Positions 21,280 to 33,510 of a stretch of 64,000 bases of DNA are shown here, in pieces. The position numbers and the translations under genes were made by a program. Position 1 is the stretch's first letter. Every line of letters starts with the position of its first letter. The stretch is taken from the NCBI GenBank assembly GCA_951799425.1, contig OX637395.1, positions 38,030,323 to 38,094,322 on the forward strand, in the 5' to 3' direction. The notes beneath the pieces are model-generated. The model searched no databases, had not been told where the DNA came from, and saw nothing but the letters and a program-made list of their open reading frames with translations. The DNA comes from Ilex aquifolium. Taxonomy: Eukaryota > Streptophyta > Magnoliopsida > Aquifoliales > Aquifoliaceae.

Positions 21280-23202
21280 TTAGGATGGAAGAACAGGCAC
21301 TGGAACTTCAAAATTCAGGACATGAATCACTTGCCTGATTGAAGGCCGGAGATTAGGATCTGGGTGAGCACACCAAAGCCCCACAATCATCAAATGTTCT
21401 ATTTCTTGCTCATCAAACTCTGCAGATAGTTTCGAGTCAGCTGCTTCAAGGAGCTTACCCATTTCATAAAGGTTCCAAACCCACTCAACCATATTTATCT
21501 GACCTTCTGGGGCATTGGGATCTATAGGTTTTCTTCCACATGCTAATTCCAAAGCTACAATTCCAAAACTGTACACATCTGACTCTCTGCCACACTTGCC
21601 TGTTATTATATATTCAGGATCCATATAGCCCATGGTTCCTGCTAGAACAGTCGTTTGGGATTCTTTTCCATGATCAACCATCCTAGCTAACCCAAAATCC
21701 CCGAGTTTTGCATTGAAATTCGAATCTAGCATAACATTACTTGATTTTATATCTCTATGCACCACACATTGTTCCCATTCCTCGTGTAGATATAACAGTG
21801 CAGAGGCCAATCCTTGAGCAATTCTGTACCTTACCACCCAAGTCAACAAGCTTTTTTCTTTAAAAAGATGAGTGTCTAAGCTACCATTGGGCATGAATTC
21901 ATAAACAAGTAGAAGTTCTTTTTTCTCATGGCACCAACCAATTAGCTGAACCAGATTCCTATGCCTCAGCCGACTGATGATTTTCACTTCTGATGCATAC
22001 TCCTTTATCCCTTGTTTTGACCCTCTCGATACCCTCTTAACAGCAACATAGGAGTGTAACTCCCTCAAGAAACCTCTATGAACACCACCAAACCCTCCCT
22101 CTCCAAGTTTCAATTCCTCCGCAAAGTTGTTTGTTGCACGAACCAATTCTCCATATGAGAACTTCTTAGGTCCACTACCCCTTTCGAATTGGTCGTTCAT
22201 GGACGACTCAAAGACAAACTCTTCTTGTTCCGCTTTCCTCTTCTTCCACAAGCCATAGCCAACCAAAGGCAACCCAATCATAACCAAAACACTGAGGCCG
22301 ACACTTAACCCCACCACTAATCCTATTTGGTTTTTCTTTCCTCTGGTGACAACTATAATGGTTTCTGGATTTGGGCTTGGAGTTGGAGTTGGAGTTGGCA
22401 TTCTTACATCGGTATCAACTGGTAAACTCGAATTAAACTCCCATGTTTTAACATTGTTTTTTTCAAACAAATGTCCTGTCGCAGCTGAGAACCCAAAAGT
22501 AACCCATTCTGGTAAATAATTCCTCAGATCCACCACATAGCTAAGGCTACCTTGTTGGGTTTTATTATTTGAAAAACCAGTGAAGACAACATTGAGAATT
22601 TTGGAACTAGAATTATAGCTAATCGAAGCATTATTCTCTGGCCCTAGTGTAATATTATTCGACCATCTCGTACTATTAACAGATCTCATAGAATTGATAT
22701 TGATACCTACATGTGTTCTAGAGAGATCCCAGCTATTCTGGTAAGTATCAAACTCCACTGCAACAAATGGACTCGCAGGTGAGCTTGTGTTAAGATCCTC
22801 GCTTCCAATACCGAGGTTGCCCCCGGCTTGGGCGATGGGGGAATTGACAGGAGCCAGGAAGAAAGCCAGTCCATCGCCCAAGTCAATACTTCCATTTGAA
22901 TCAATTATGAAAGAGAAATGGGTGGTGAAGTCCGTCAGGTTTCCTGAAGCCTTGTCCCATAAGTGCAGCGGTTCCTTATAAGTGGCTTGACCAGCTTTTT
23001 GTCCCAAGTCCATGTTGCGTTCGTCTGAGGTGACTTGGATGCCTTGTTTGGAAATATAAGCATCTCCGGTGAGGTTTATGGAGCGATTAGCATCCTCAGG
23101 TCCGATCCTGGGGAGGTTGAAGTACAGGGCAGAAGCAAAAGGGATTGTGAGAAAGAAGAAAAAAGAGATATTATTACAAGAGCTACTTACAGTTGCAGAC
23201 AT
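21280..23202 (-). CDS. L-type lectin receptor-like kinase, clade IX type (gene 1)
   Basis: A 640-residue, intronless, plasma-membrane receptor kinase. A hydrophobic signal peptide covers about residues 1-25 (SFFFFLTIPFASA). A legume-lectin domain spans about 27-262, with the metal-site region VAVEFDTYQNSWD (147-159). A proline/threonine-rich stalk is followed by a transmembrane segment at about 292-318 and a basic stop-transfer KKRK. The Ser/Thr kinase runs from about 348 to 630, with glycine loop GEGGFGGV (367-374), VAVK lysine 389, helix C glutamate 405, HRD at 482-484, DFG at 502-504 and GTMGYMDPE in the activation segment. All key residues are present, so it should be an active RD kinase. 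Arabidopsis clade IX members act in defence and cell-death signalling; that role is inferred here. The frame ends at a TAA just after the kinase, 63 codons earlier than gene 2. The ATG at 23202 gives the signal peptide directly. Confidence 0.93.
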   Translation of the reverse strand: MSATVSSSCNNISFFFFLTIPFASALYFNLPRIGPEDANRSINLTGDAYISKQGIQVTSDERNMDLGQKAGQATYKEPLHLWDKASGNLTDFTTHFSFIIDSNGSIDLGDGLAFFLAPVNSPIAQAGGNLGIGSEDLNTSSPASPFVAVEFDTYQNSWDLSRTHVGININSMRSVNSTRWSNNITLGPENNASISYNSSSKILNVVFTGFSNNKTQQGSLSYVVDLRNYLPEWVTFGFSAATGHLFEKNNVKTWEFNSSLPVDTDVRMPTPTPTPSPNPETIIVVTRGKKNQIGLVVGLSVGLSVLVMIGLPLVGYGLWKKRKAEQEEFVFESSMNDQFERGSGPKKFSYGELVRATNNFAEELKLGEGGFGGVHRGFLRELHSYVAVKRVSRGSKQGIKEYASEVKIISRLRHRNLVQLIGWCHEKKELLLVYEFMPNGSLDTHLFKEKSLLTWVVRYRIAQGLASALLYLHEEWEQCVVHRDIKSSNVMLDSNFNAKLGDFGLARMVDHGKESQTTVLAGTMGYMDPEYIITGKCGRESDVYSFGIVALELACGRKPIDPNAPEGQINMVEWVWNLYEMGKLLEAADSKLSAEFDEQEIEHLMIVGLWCAHPDPNLRPSIRQVIHVLNFEVPVPVLPS

Positions 23203-23239
23203 GGCTCAAAGGTAAACTTGGGTTGGGAAGTTTGAGGTT

Positions 23240-23258
23240 TGTTGTATAAAATATAACT
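23240..23258 (-). promoter_or_regulatory. Core promoter of gene 1
   Basis: On the minus strand TATATTTTATACAACAAAC lies about 40-55 bp before the ATG. The TATA-like box joined to TACAACAAAC is conserved at the same distance in genes 2 and 3. Confidence 0.5.
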
Positions 23259-23840
23259 AGCAAGTGCTGAATTTATCTTCTTGTGTGTTCATCAAGTCTT
23301 TGGTAAATACTTGACTGTGTTTTTCTTGTTGGTAAGTGCTGAATTTATCTTGACTGTGTTTTTCTATGTTGTTTGAAATTAGTATATCATGTGTTACCCT
23401 TTGGTAAACGTTGTCAAAATCAAAAGAATGACAAAACAAAAAATAAAGTCAAAACAAAGGGGCAACCTGAATCAAAAAACTTGTGCAGAACAAGCTTTGT
23501 TCTGGCGTTTTGCCCGCAAATTCGCGCTTTAGGGACAAATTCACACTCGCACTTTATACTAATTTATGTATCCGCTTGAGTTGCAGATTTATAGTTGTTT
23601 TAAAGTTCTTATCAAACTTATTTAATCTTAATTTTTTGCTTTTTGGATATGGCATATATCAAACTTGAATGATACTTAATTTGTCATTTTGAGATCTTGT
23701 AATCAATATATATTTAAAAATTAAATTAAAATTTTAAATTATATTTTTAGTAACTTCTATGTATTTATGTAGATAATGTGACACTCTTAAAACATTTTTG
23801 TTTTATTTTATTTTTTTTGAAATTTTGTAGCTTTTTAGAA

Positions 23841-24345
23841 GAGTAAATTATATGTTACCCCCTTGAACTATTATTTTTATTTCACTTTGTACCCTCAATT
23901 ATAAAATTTCTCACATTATACCCTAAAATATCAATTTTATTTCATATTACTCCAATAGATAACGATAAATTTGAAAATCTGTCAAAGGAGGGAGAGAAAT
24001 CTCAAAGAGCTTCGCGCTAAGTGTCTAGTACCATTTTATTTTACTTTTTTTGCAATCAAATGATTGCTAGGAATAAAAAGAAGGTCCGTCAGAGGAAGAA
24101 AATTTGGAGTTTATGGATGGGTATTTTTCTTGATTTTTGACCTGCACATGTGCAATAAGCAGTTGCTTATTGACAGTACAGATCACTCACATGGGCATTT
24201 ACAATCAAAAAATTGACAACTGTTATTTTATTGGAGTGATACGAAATAAAATTAATACTTTAAGAATATAATGTGAAAAATTTTATAATTGAGGGTATAA
24301 AATAAAATAAAAGTAATAGCTGAAGGGTTAAAATATAATTTACTT
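23841..24345. mobile_element. Foldback MITE-like element
   Basis: The left end GAGTAAATTATATGTTACCC is matched in inverse by the right end (TATAATTTACT at about 24335-24345). The inner blocks 'cccttgaactattattttta' and 'taatagctgaaggg' pair as well. No coding. Confidence 0.55.
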
Positions 24346-24525
24346 TTTTTAGAATATGACTCGTGTCTTCCACGAGTCAAATTGCGTTCGTTCAAATCGC
24401 TTTCATCATTAACTCTTGCATACTTAATATCGTGCCTTCCACGGTAAATTCGTTATCCAAGACTTCCATGCAAAATAGTAAGTCAACCACGACCCTAAAA
24501 GTCTTTCATTAATTTACCCAACTTA

Positions 24526-25582
24526 GAGTAAATTACAAATTGCCACCTTCATTTTTTGGATATTTTTTAATTAAATCTCTCAGGTTTCAATTTCGACAAA
24601 TGACCCCTTTTAAATTTGTTAAACTTTCAATTGACTCCCATCATTAATTTTCGGCCGTTAAAAGTGACAAAATAGTCATGTGGTCCTCACGTGGTCTCCA
24701 ATTTGTTTAAAAGACAAAAGTGTCCGTTGTCTCTAACCTCCAACAACACAACCGGTGTAACTCCATCTATCTCTCTCTCTCACACACACACACACACATA
24801 CACAAACCCTGGTCCTAAAAATACTATTAACCTTTAACGGAATTACGCCACAAATGGGTTGGTTAATGCCACAAATATTTGCTTCGAATTCTGCTCTGGC
24901 CTATGCTTGGTTGTGTGTGGATAGGATAGTTTTGGTTTTGTGCTATTGTAGATGGAGGTGAAGGTGGATGTGGTTTTGGGTTGCACGTGTGTTCTTTTTC
25001 TTGGTGTTGGGTTGGTTCTTGGTGGTAGTTGGTTGTGGGTTGTAAAGGGATGTGAAGGTTTTAGGTGTTCTGAGCTGGGTTGTTTGTTCATTTGTTTGTT
25101 TTATCAGATTTGCTGTGGAGGTGCAAATGGAGGTGATAATGCTTAGGTGGTGGCTGCTATGCATTATTCCTGAGTGTTGGATGAGTGAGTTCCACTGAAA
25201 AAGTTGATGACAATCATTTTTTCAAGAGATAATATGCATTTAGATTGTGTAGTATTACTCTTTTGCTTCGGCTGTTGAAGTTGGAGTTGGTTGACGGTGA
25301 TAGGTGATGTGTGTTGATTTTGGGTGGTGTATTGTATATATCTTTTATGTTTTTATATAATTTTTTTGAGGATTTAATTTTTGAGAATGTAACGGGTATT
25401 GCAAGAAAACATAGGGGCAAACAATTTAGACTAGAAGGGTGTAATGATATTTTATATTTCCGTAGGATCTTTCAGTCAATTCACACCTCTTGAAATTTTG
25501 AGGGGTAATTTATTGAAAGTGAAACCTAAGGGAGTTGATTGCAAAAGACCCAAAATTGAGGGGGGCAATTTGTAATTTACCC
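24526..25582. mobile_element. TIR element about 1.06 kb
   Basis: The ends GAGTAAATTACAAATTGCC (24526 onward) and GGCAATTTGTAATTTACCC (ending 25582) are inverted repeats for about 80 bp. The interior has a CT/CA microsatellite (24770-24800) and G/T-rich DNA without a supported gene. The terminal sequence is similar in style to the other small elements of this window (TAAATTACA...CCCC). No target duplication was established. Confidence 0.6.
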
Positions 25583-28134
25583 AAAAACGTTTATGCGCCC
25601 TAGGATACAGAAATGAGCAATGCTATTGGAACCTAATTTACTGACATAATTTGTTGACTTAATTCGTAACCTTTGAATTAATTGTAGGCCCCATCAAACA
25701 TTGGAACTTGATGTTGATCCAATGATTCTTATGAAACCAAATCATTATGTCAGTAGGCCATATTTTTAGTTCCCAATAACATTATTCAACAGGGATATAT
25801 GAAATTCTTTTCCTTTCCGCAAGACCAGGAGATTGGATCTAGCCGTAAGAAGAATACTTGGTATAAATAACTCACTTCTTGGTCTTCAATCTCCCAGTCA
25901 CTACGAACGCCCCAATCAGCGCAATGAGATGTGTATATTTATTTATCTCTTGACTAGAAATAGGAGCAGGTTTGACAAAGGATCTTAGAGTGTCTAAGGT
26001 TAGTGAGATAAAATGTCTTCTCCATTTTCTTCCAATGTGGTTGGTTGCCAGAAATTTCTTGGTCTACCCAAGAGTCTTGCAATCTTTGAAAAATATTGTT
26101 TAAAATTACTCAAACATTTCATCTTTACAGGCTAACTCAACTAATCATCCTTATTCCTTACTTTATCAACTAGTAGGATCTCGTGCGATGCATGACCAAA
26201 TATGAATACTAAATATATTATATTTGCCCTCGTATTTGAAATAGAATCAAACTAAACACAAAACTAATAGATTAAATCAAGTAAACTCGTCTCAATAAAT
26301 CAACATTTAATTAGAAAAGCACTCAAAATATTTAAAAATTAACATCGAGTGTTGGTAGACTACCTTATAAAATTGGTTCGAACCAGTCAAATGCACAAAA
26401 AGGTATGAATCATAACATAGTTTTATTACAGTATCAACATAATAAAAAAAATTAGTCAATCATAAAATCAGAATTAGTCAATCATAAAAAATAATCACCA
26501 TACAATTCATAAAGTAGACCGACTCGTACCTTTTAAAGTCTAAAGGACACGTTCTGATTAGTCGTTTGTTATTTGATTCAAACTAAACTAAGACTATTAT
26601 TTTTTTTTATCAAAAACACCCTTGAAGAGCTTTTCGTGCCTAAAGCTTTGCTCATTTCTCTCTACTTGCTGCGTTATTTGATTGAAATTTATTTGAATTT
26701 GAAAAAACTTTCTTGATTTGAAATTAAATTATTTTAAAACCTTCTTTGTTTGTCTATATGTATATTTACACAGATAACATATGCAATTGCGATTGTCATT
26801 TGTAGTAACTGAAGGAATGTGAAAGGTATTTGGATGTGATATGTTCATATTGATTGAGATGTTTATCATTATTCGATTCATTTTTTCGTTAATAAACAAA
26901 TTGAGTATAATGTTTCTTGAATCGATGAAACATTCAATTCTACGTTTTTGTCGTGAAATAAGTTCACTCTCTATATTGACGGAAGATTTACTTGAATATA
27001 TTGAATACTTTTATTTTAGATTCATTAAATTTTTATTTTCACAATTGTGGAAATTCATCATGTATGATAGAAAAAACATTTTCACAATGAGTAAACCTAA
27101 AATCTTTTTCAACAGTAATGTTATTAAGATCTAAAAATTTAATTTATTTAATAATATAGTAAGTAATAAAGTCTTAATAAAAAAAATTCCACAATTACAG
27201 TCATAATAAATTCATTGAATCATATCACTGTTATATTATTAAATTAATAAATTATATTAATTTTTTAGATCTCAATAACATTATTTTTTTTTCTCATTTT
27301 TTGAATTAAAATTGATGGTGTTGGAGATTGAGAAACGTGAATTAAGACTGTAGAATGAGCTCTATGTGATAACGACCTCTATGTGTGTGCGTGTGTGTGA
27401 ATAACACCGTAAACACAACAACACAAAAAAATAAATGGTTCATCAAATTATATCAACTCATTTGATAATGGTCAAGCTCGTTCAAGCCTTGACTGATTTG
27501 GCTCCTTGTACAACAGGTCAATCAATCTGATCTTTAGGTCGGTTGGTTTCCTTATCGTGGAGTAAATATTAGGTGTAACGATCTAATAAAAAAAAATAAA
27601 AAAAATTAATTAAAATTTATTTTTTATCATAAAAGTAATTATGTATAATATGATTGAGTGATTTTAAATTTTAATTAAACCTATTTATTGACTTATTTAT
27701 CTAATAACAGATTATTATAGGGTTGCTTTCTTTCGGTGTAAATTTGATGTTGGTATCATAAAAAAAAAAAAAAAGAATGCAGGATTAGAGAGAGAGGATC
27801 ATAAGCCGCATGTTCTCTTGTCCGAATAAATCAAAGCGGTGCATGGTACGCGTGTCCCTTAAATTATTCGTAGGATTCGTCAAAACGTACACCCCTAATT
27901 TGGCGGTGGATAGAAAAAGGCGCCGTCCTGTTCGCCGTTATATACGCCTAACAAACAAAAATAAAATAAAACACAAAAAATTATAATTTTAATATATTTT
28001 ATTTTTTAGATGAGTTGGTCAAATAAAACCCAAAAAAAAAAAAAAAATTCACCTTCTCATAATATATTTTCACCCGTACCTTTTAGTTCCACCCAATAAA
28101 CAGTAGCTAATGTCAATCTTCTATATAATATTGA
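25583..28134. other. Intergenic, no gene supported
   Basis: AT-rich DNA. A frame of 97 residues at 26841-27134 has no recognisable domain and a composition expected by chance. At 27820-27950 there is an isolated GC-richer patch (CGCGTGTCCC, GGCGCCGTCC, GCCGTTATATACGCC), origin unknown. Confidence 0.4.
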
Positions 28135-29380
28135 GAGAATTATACTCAGATTTCCTGAATTTTGTTACTTAATCACTCAGATCCCCTAATATTTGAAATA
28201 TTGCACAAAGACTCCCTGAGATTTGTACTCATGTAACAGTTAGACTTCTGCCGTCAATATCAGTCAATAAATTAGACCCCTTAAAATTTGTAGGCATGTA
28301 ATACTTAGACCCCTCAAATTTAAAATATTATACTTAGACCAAAAATATTTCAATGAAAGATAGAATATCAAATATTTTAAATGAATAATTACACCCAGAC
28401 CCCCTGAGGTTTGTCACTTAATCACTCAGACCACTGATATTTGAAATATTACACACAGACCCCCTGAGGTTTGTACGTTCATAACACTTAGACTTTTACT
28501 ATAAATATATATGTTAATAAATTACACTTAAACTCCCTAAAGTTTGTAGGCATATAATGTTTGAACCTCTTAAATTTAAAATATTATACTTAGACTAAAA
28601 ATACACAAATAAAAAATAAAATATCAAATATTTTAAATTTTACAACCAAAATTCATGTTCTATTGCATCATTTATTGAAATAAAATCAAAAATAAAAATT
28701 CAATTTTTTCTTAAAAAAATCGTAATTAGTATACAATTATACTATTTATTGGAATAAAACTAAAAAATCAAATAAGGGGTCTAAATCATTCAAAATAGAA
28801 CATGAATTCTATTATGTCATTTATTGAAATAAAATCAAAAATAAAAATTTAGTTTTTAAAAAAAAAATTATAGTTAATATATAATTATATTATCTATTAG
28901 AATAAAACTAAAAAAATTAAACAAGGAGTCAAACTGTAATAAACACAACATTTTTTAACTTTAAGGTAGTTTGGTATTTTAATTTGGTCGTTTAGATGAC
29001 CAAATTAAATTCCAATAGACTATATAATTGTATACAAATTATGATTTTTTAAGAAAAAAATGAATTTTTATTTTTGATTTTATTTTCAATAAATGATACA
29101 ATAGAACATGAATTTTAATTGTAAAATTTAAAATATTTAATATTCTATATTTGATTGAGTATTTTTAGTCTAAGTATAACATTTTAAATTTAAGAGGTCT
29201 AAGTAATATATGTTTACAAACTTCAGGGAGTCTGAGTGTAATTTATTAATTAATATATTTACAGCAGGAGTCTAAGTGTTACGCGCATACAAATTTCAGG
29301 GGGTCTGTGTGTAATATTTCAAATGTCAAGGGGTTTGAGTGATTAAGTGACAAACTTCAATGGGTCTGGGTATAATTCTC
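28135..29380. mobile_element. Long-TIR transposable element with duplicated left arm
   Basis: The left end GAGAATTATACTCAG and right end CTGGGTATAATTCTC define inverted arms of about 250 bp. The arm carries repeating 'cagaccccctgaggtttg' style motifs. The left arm is present twice in tandem (28135-28383 and 28384-28635) while the right arm is single. The interior is AT-rich without coding. A second, right-half copy occurs at 46743-47368. Confidence 0.6.
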
Positions 29381-29599
29381 CATATTTTAAATTTTACAAT
29401 CAAAATTCATGTTCTATTACGACATTTATTGAAATAAAAGTAAAAATAAAAATTTAATTTTTTCTTAAAAAATCATATACAATTTTTTTTCTCAAAATAA
29501 AAGTTTATCAATCAGTTTCTAACCATTTCAAAAGTTAAATTATTTAGGAGAATATTTTACCGGAATATTTGTTTATTGCGATCTAACCTTTAGTTCCCG

Positions 29600-29915
29600 A
29601 ATTTTATGTTACAAAAAAGGGTTAGCAGTAATTTTTAGTCCCTAAAATATGCTCTTTTTGTCAGTTTGATATTCAATGTATCAATTTGATTCCTAAAATA
29701 TGCAATTTGTGTTTAAATTGTCCTTGCATAGGTCTGTTTAGTTTTCAACAGAAATAATCACATGATACTGTTTGAAAGAATAAAATAGGTTATTTCTGTC
29801 AAAAACTTAGCAAGCTGTCTGTACAGATACCATTTAAACATGAATTGAATACTTTAAAGACTAAATTGATAAAATTGATACATTGAGGACCAAACTGACA
29901 ATACGAGCCTCAATT
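29600..29915. mobile_element. Foldback MITE-like element
   Basis: 'ttagtccctaaaatatg' and 'tgatattcaatgtatcaattt' on the left pair with 'aaattgatacattgaggacc' and 'ctttaaagactaaattg' on the right. Approximate limits only. Confidence 0.4.
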
Positions 29916-30009
29916 ATAGATAAGAAAATCAAAACCAAAATTCTTCTTGCATCCTTCCTAAGTGACAAATATCAATGACAGAAAAAACCTAAATTAAACA
30001 TGTTGAGGA

Positions 30010-30771
30010 AATTTTTTTTTTTTGAAGAAAGCATTACGCAAAACATTAAACATGAGAGTAATTAGTAATTACACGCCAATTACACATCAAAAACCAAGTT
30101 TAGATCACCCATTATCTGCCCAATAAAAACTAAATTGCAGGACAACCCAAGTAAGTTTTCAAGTTGAAAAAGGAAGGGAAAAACTTTACTTAATGACACA
30201 AGCAAGGAGCTATCCACTCGCAGCGTCCTCCCGTGCCGATGGCCCTCATGGGAAGAATCGCCAGAAAAGAGAGAACTATCTTCGGGCATAAAAATTTGAG
30301 TCAAAGTTGGGAATGAACTTAGGAGACTTCAGCGGCTCAACACCAACTTTATCCATTCCTCTCCGTCATCCAAAAAAATGCTCCCTTGCTGCAAGGATAA
30401 GGTGCCATCCGGATTTAAATGAGAAATGGGAACTAGGGAAAGATAAGTGATAAGGATTTGTTACTTCAAAATATTGTTTCCAAAATAAAATTTTCAAAAC
30501 AGACACTTGAGATGGGATCTAATAGAGTTTAAACGAACCAATAATAAGACACCACATAAGATTTAAATTAATTTTAAACCTAAAATCTAGAAATTAGGAT
30601 GGGTCAAATGGAGGATTGAGAGTGATTTTAGATACATTCTTTCAGAATATAAAGATATCGAAACATTGAATATTTAAAAAATTTGTTATCCATATCTCCA
30701 TACTGTAAAGAGATTTTCCAGTTATTATCCGCTTTTTTTTTTGTGGTTTCCAAACCAACTTTAGACTATAC
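30010..30771 (-). pseudogene. Unrecognised coding-like remnant, interrupted by the MULE-MITE
   Basis: On the minus strand short stretches such as LNPDGTLSLQQGSIFLDDG (about 30370-30430) and SHEGHRHGRTLRVDSSLL (about 30190-30250) look protein-like but are broken by stops. They end towards a T-rich tract at 30010-30030, which would be a poly-A tail on this strand. It may be a LINE or another retroposon. The same region probably continues at 31690-31980 beyond the inserted element. Confidence 0.25.
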
Positions 30772-31680
30772 GGATCCGGCTCCTCTGCTGTTCAAGAGGA
30801 ACAGCAGCCCCTGCTCTTCAAGAGAACGGTACCGTTTGGTGCCTTTTTTAAAAAATCAATCAGACCAAAAACAAGGCTGGACCACATAGATAAATCAGTG
30901 ACTCGTGTAGTATAAATTTTTTTAAAAGTTTTTGTACGTATTAAAATTCGAGTCGATTAAATTTGCTCCGAACTAATTAAAATTTAAGTCGATTAAATTT
31001 GATCCAAACTAATTAAATTTTATTTTTTATATATTAAAATTGTTTAGAGTTTATATAAGGAAAATTTTAGTATTTTAGATAATTTATTTTTATTATAAAT
31101 GGTAGTTTAATGAAAGGGGGTGTCAGTGATGTTTTTGATAATCGAAGGGGCGTCTTTACAGATATAATAAACTAGAAACTTTTTCAAAAAAAAATTGTTT
31201 TGTACGGAACATACTAGTGTTCTAGTCTCGATTAAATTTTGCTTCAAATCGATTAAAATTTATTTTATTTATTTATTAAAATTCGATTAAAATTTATTTT
31301 TTACCCATTAAAATTTGAATCAATTAAAATTTATATTTTTTAATGTATAAAAAATTGGATCGATTAAAATTTGATTTGAGCCTCGAATAAAATTTTAATC
31401 GGCTCAAATTTTAATACTTAAAAAATATAATTTTTAATCGACTTAAATTTTAATATATAAAAAATAAATTTTAATTAGTTCGGATCAAATTTAATCGACT
31501 CGGATTTTAATACGTACAAAAATTTTAAAAAAAATTTATACTACACGAGTCACTGATTTATCTATGTGGTCTAGCTCTTGTTTTTGGCCTGATTGGTTTT
31601 TTAAAAAAGGCACCAAACGGTGCCGTTCTCTTGAACAGCAGGGGCTGCTGTTCCTCTTGAACAGCAGAGGAGCCGGATCC
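30772..31680. mobile_element. Mutator-like MITE (non-autonomous MULE) with 9-bp target duplication
   Basis: 909 bp with terminal inverted repeats of about 230 bp starting GGATCCGGCTCCTCTGCTG on each side, differing at few positions. It is flanked by AGACTATAC at 30763-30771 and 31681-31689, a perfect 9-bp target duplication, which is diagnostic of the Mutator superfamily. The inner part is AT-rich and made of repeated TTAAAATT(C/T)GAGTCGATT-type units. No transposase is encoded. Confidence 0.92.
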
Positions 31681-31689
31681 AGACTATAC

Positions 31690-31980
31690 TCCAATGCCTC
31701 TTTATTTCTTTCATTCGAAATCCATCATTCTAACAATGCTGAAATCCATATGCTTTCTTGTTTGGATTCGAAACTTTAAAGCATTTGGTTTGGGATCTAG
31801 TCACCCTTTTAAACTCTTTGTCCATCAATACCTCGTCCAATTTCTGTGATACCCTCTCTCTAATTCAGCTTCATTTCCTCTTGAGCTGCTCCGCATGATT
31901 GAGTTTGACTAAAAGGCATTTAAACTTGGACATAAAAACCTTGAACTCCTCTTTAGGCGGCCAATCATCTGTTCTAATTC
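31690..31980 (-). pseudogene. Unrecognised coding-like remnant, other side of the MULE
   Basis: The minus strand reads stretches such as DDWPPKEEFKVFMSKFKCLL and SQKLDEVLMDKEFKRVTRSQ, separated by stops. It resembles decayed protein coding, but the family is not recognised. It is probably the upstream part of the remnant at 30010-30771. Confidence 0.25.
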
Positions 31981-32513
31981 TGCTTCGTTTGGTAGACGTA
32001 TTATGAGGAGATTAAATATTGGATTGTACTATTTTTTATTTAATCGGGTCTAATACTTTGTTTGGTAAGTAAATTTGATACCGTATTAATTTTAAAAATA
32101 TATACTAATCGTATATTTATCGTATATTTTTTTATACGTTAGACCTGTATTATGGAGGTATTTTAATACCACCAAAAAATGTGGTATTATAATCCAACTC
32201 AAACGTACTATTTTACATATTTACCATTATAACCCCCAACTGATAAAATCAAACTGTCATCAATGTAACAAACACTGATTGAGGGTATTTTTGTTAATTC
32301 AACATTAATACGATAAAATAATTCCTTAACCAAACAACCGATTGTATTAAATAATTATTATCCAACGTTTATATTGTGTATTACCAAACACTAGATAAAA
32401 TTACGTATTGTAATACCCTATTTAGTCTTGTCTTTTGTCATGTATTGTATTAGACCGGATTATTTCATTTAATCCATCAATTTCTAATACGGCAACCAAA
32501 CGATGCCTATAAG
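31981..32513. mobile_element. TIR MITE-like element
   Basis: The left end TGCTTCGTTTGGTAGACGTA and right end ATACGGCAACCAAACGATGC are imperfect inverted repeats of about 40 bp. The interior is AT-rich. It lies at the end of the coding-like remnant. Confidence 0.5.
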
Positions 32514-33304
32514 TCTAACTTTTCTCATCTGTCTACAAGCAGATTTATTATAACGTTGTTTGGAACAGTTTGAATGTGAGATACAACCTTACTAGTGAGA
32601 TTCAAGGACGACGTCGGTCAAAATCCACAGCATTGCACTAGGAAGTTCATGGGCACTTAGATCCTAATACTTTGGGTTTCAATTAAGCCTACATCTGCTA
32701 AAATTTGAAGGATTTGAATTTGGGCTTCTGCTGGGTTGAAGAACTTATTAGGGTTCCATCCATGGCTTCTCTCAGATTAGGTTTGATTTATTTTTTCTTT
32801 TTTCTTTTTTACATTTCTGTTGTTGAACTAGTTGTATTATTTATAAAATTATACTGGAAGTGTTGGAATTAAGTTATTGATGGATGAAATTCAGATGTAA
32901 TTTAGTTCGTTATTTGATGTGGTTTTTTGGAATTTTATTTATTTGTATCGGACCGGATTATTTTCGGAGGTCCAATTCTTAACAGATTCGAATTTAAATT
33001 CATATTATGATATCCGGATAAATAGATTGGATTTGGTAACATTTATTTTAGTGAAAATTGGAAGTGAGTACCCCTAGATGTACTTGTTTGGAGATGAGTC
33101 CGACAAGGAAACTTATAAGGGACTAAGTCCATGTTTAAAATTATATGTAATGACTTAAGTCCACTTTTTTTTTTTTATCTCAAAAATACCTTTCCTTGAA
33201 AGGAAGTTAAATTAATGTCCTATTTTGGAAATTGTTATCCCTTAATTCAAGGTCAATTAAAATATGCCAATAAAATTTCTATCATAAATTTAAAATTCAA
33301 ATTC
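32514..33304. other. Intergenic, no gene supported
   Basis: AT-rich sequence. A short ATG frame near 32761 (ATGGCTTCTCTCAGATTAG followed by a GT) resembles a first exon but continues into nothing recognisable. Confidence 0.35.
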
Positions 33305-33418
33305 AAAGATCTCTCTCTCTCTCTCTTTATATATATATATATCAAATTCAAAGCGCTCTCTCTCTCTCTCTATATATATATAAAATCTCCATCATAAATT
33401 TAAAATTCAAATTCAAAA

Positions 33419-33482
<64 letters not shown>

Positions 33483-33510
33483 AATTCAAAACTCTTTCTC
33501 TCTCCTCCTC

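Noticed and set aside
25860..25930. Short minus-strand stretch reading like a protein end (LIALIGAFVVTGRLKTKK)
   Set aside because: Too short, no upstream exon or splice site; a chance resemblance cannot be excluded.
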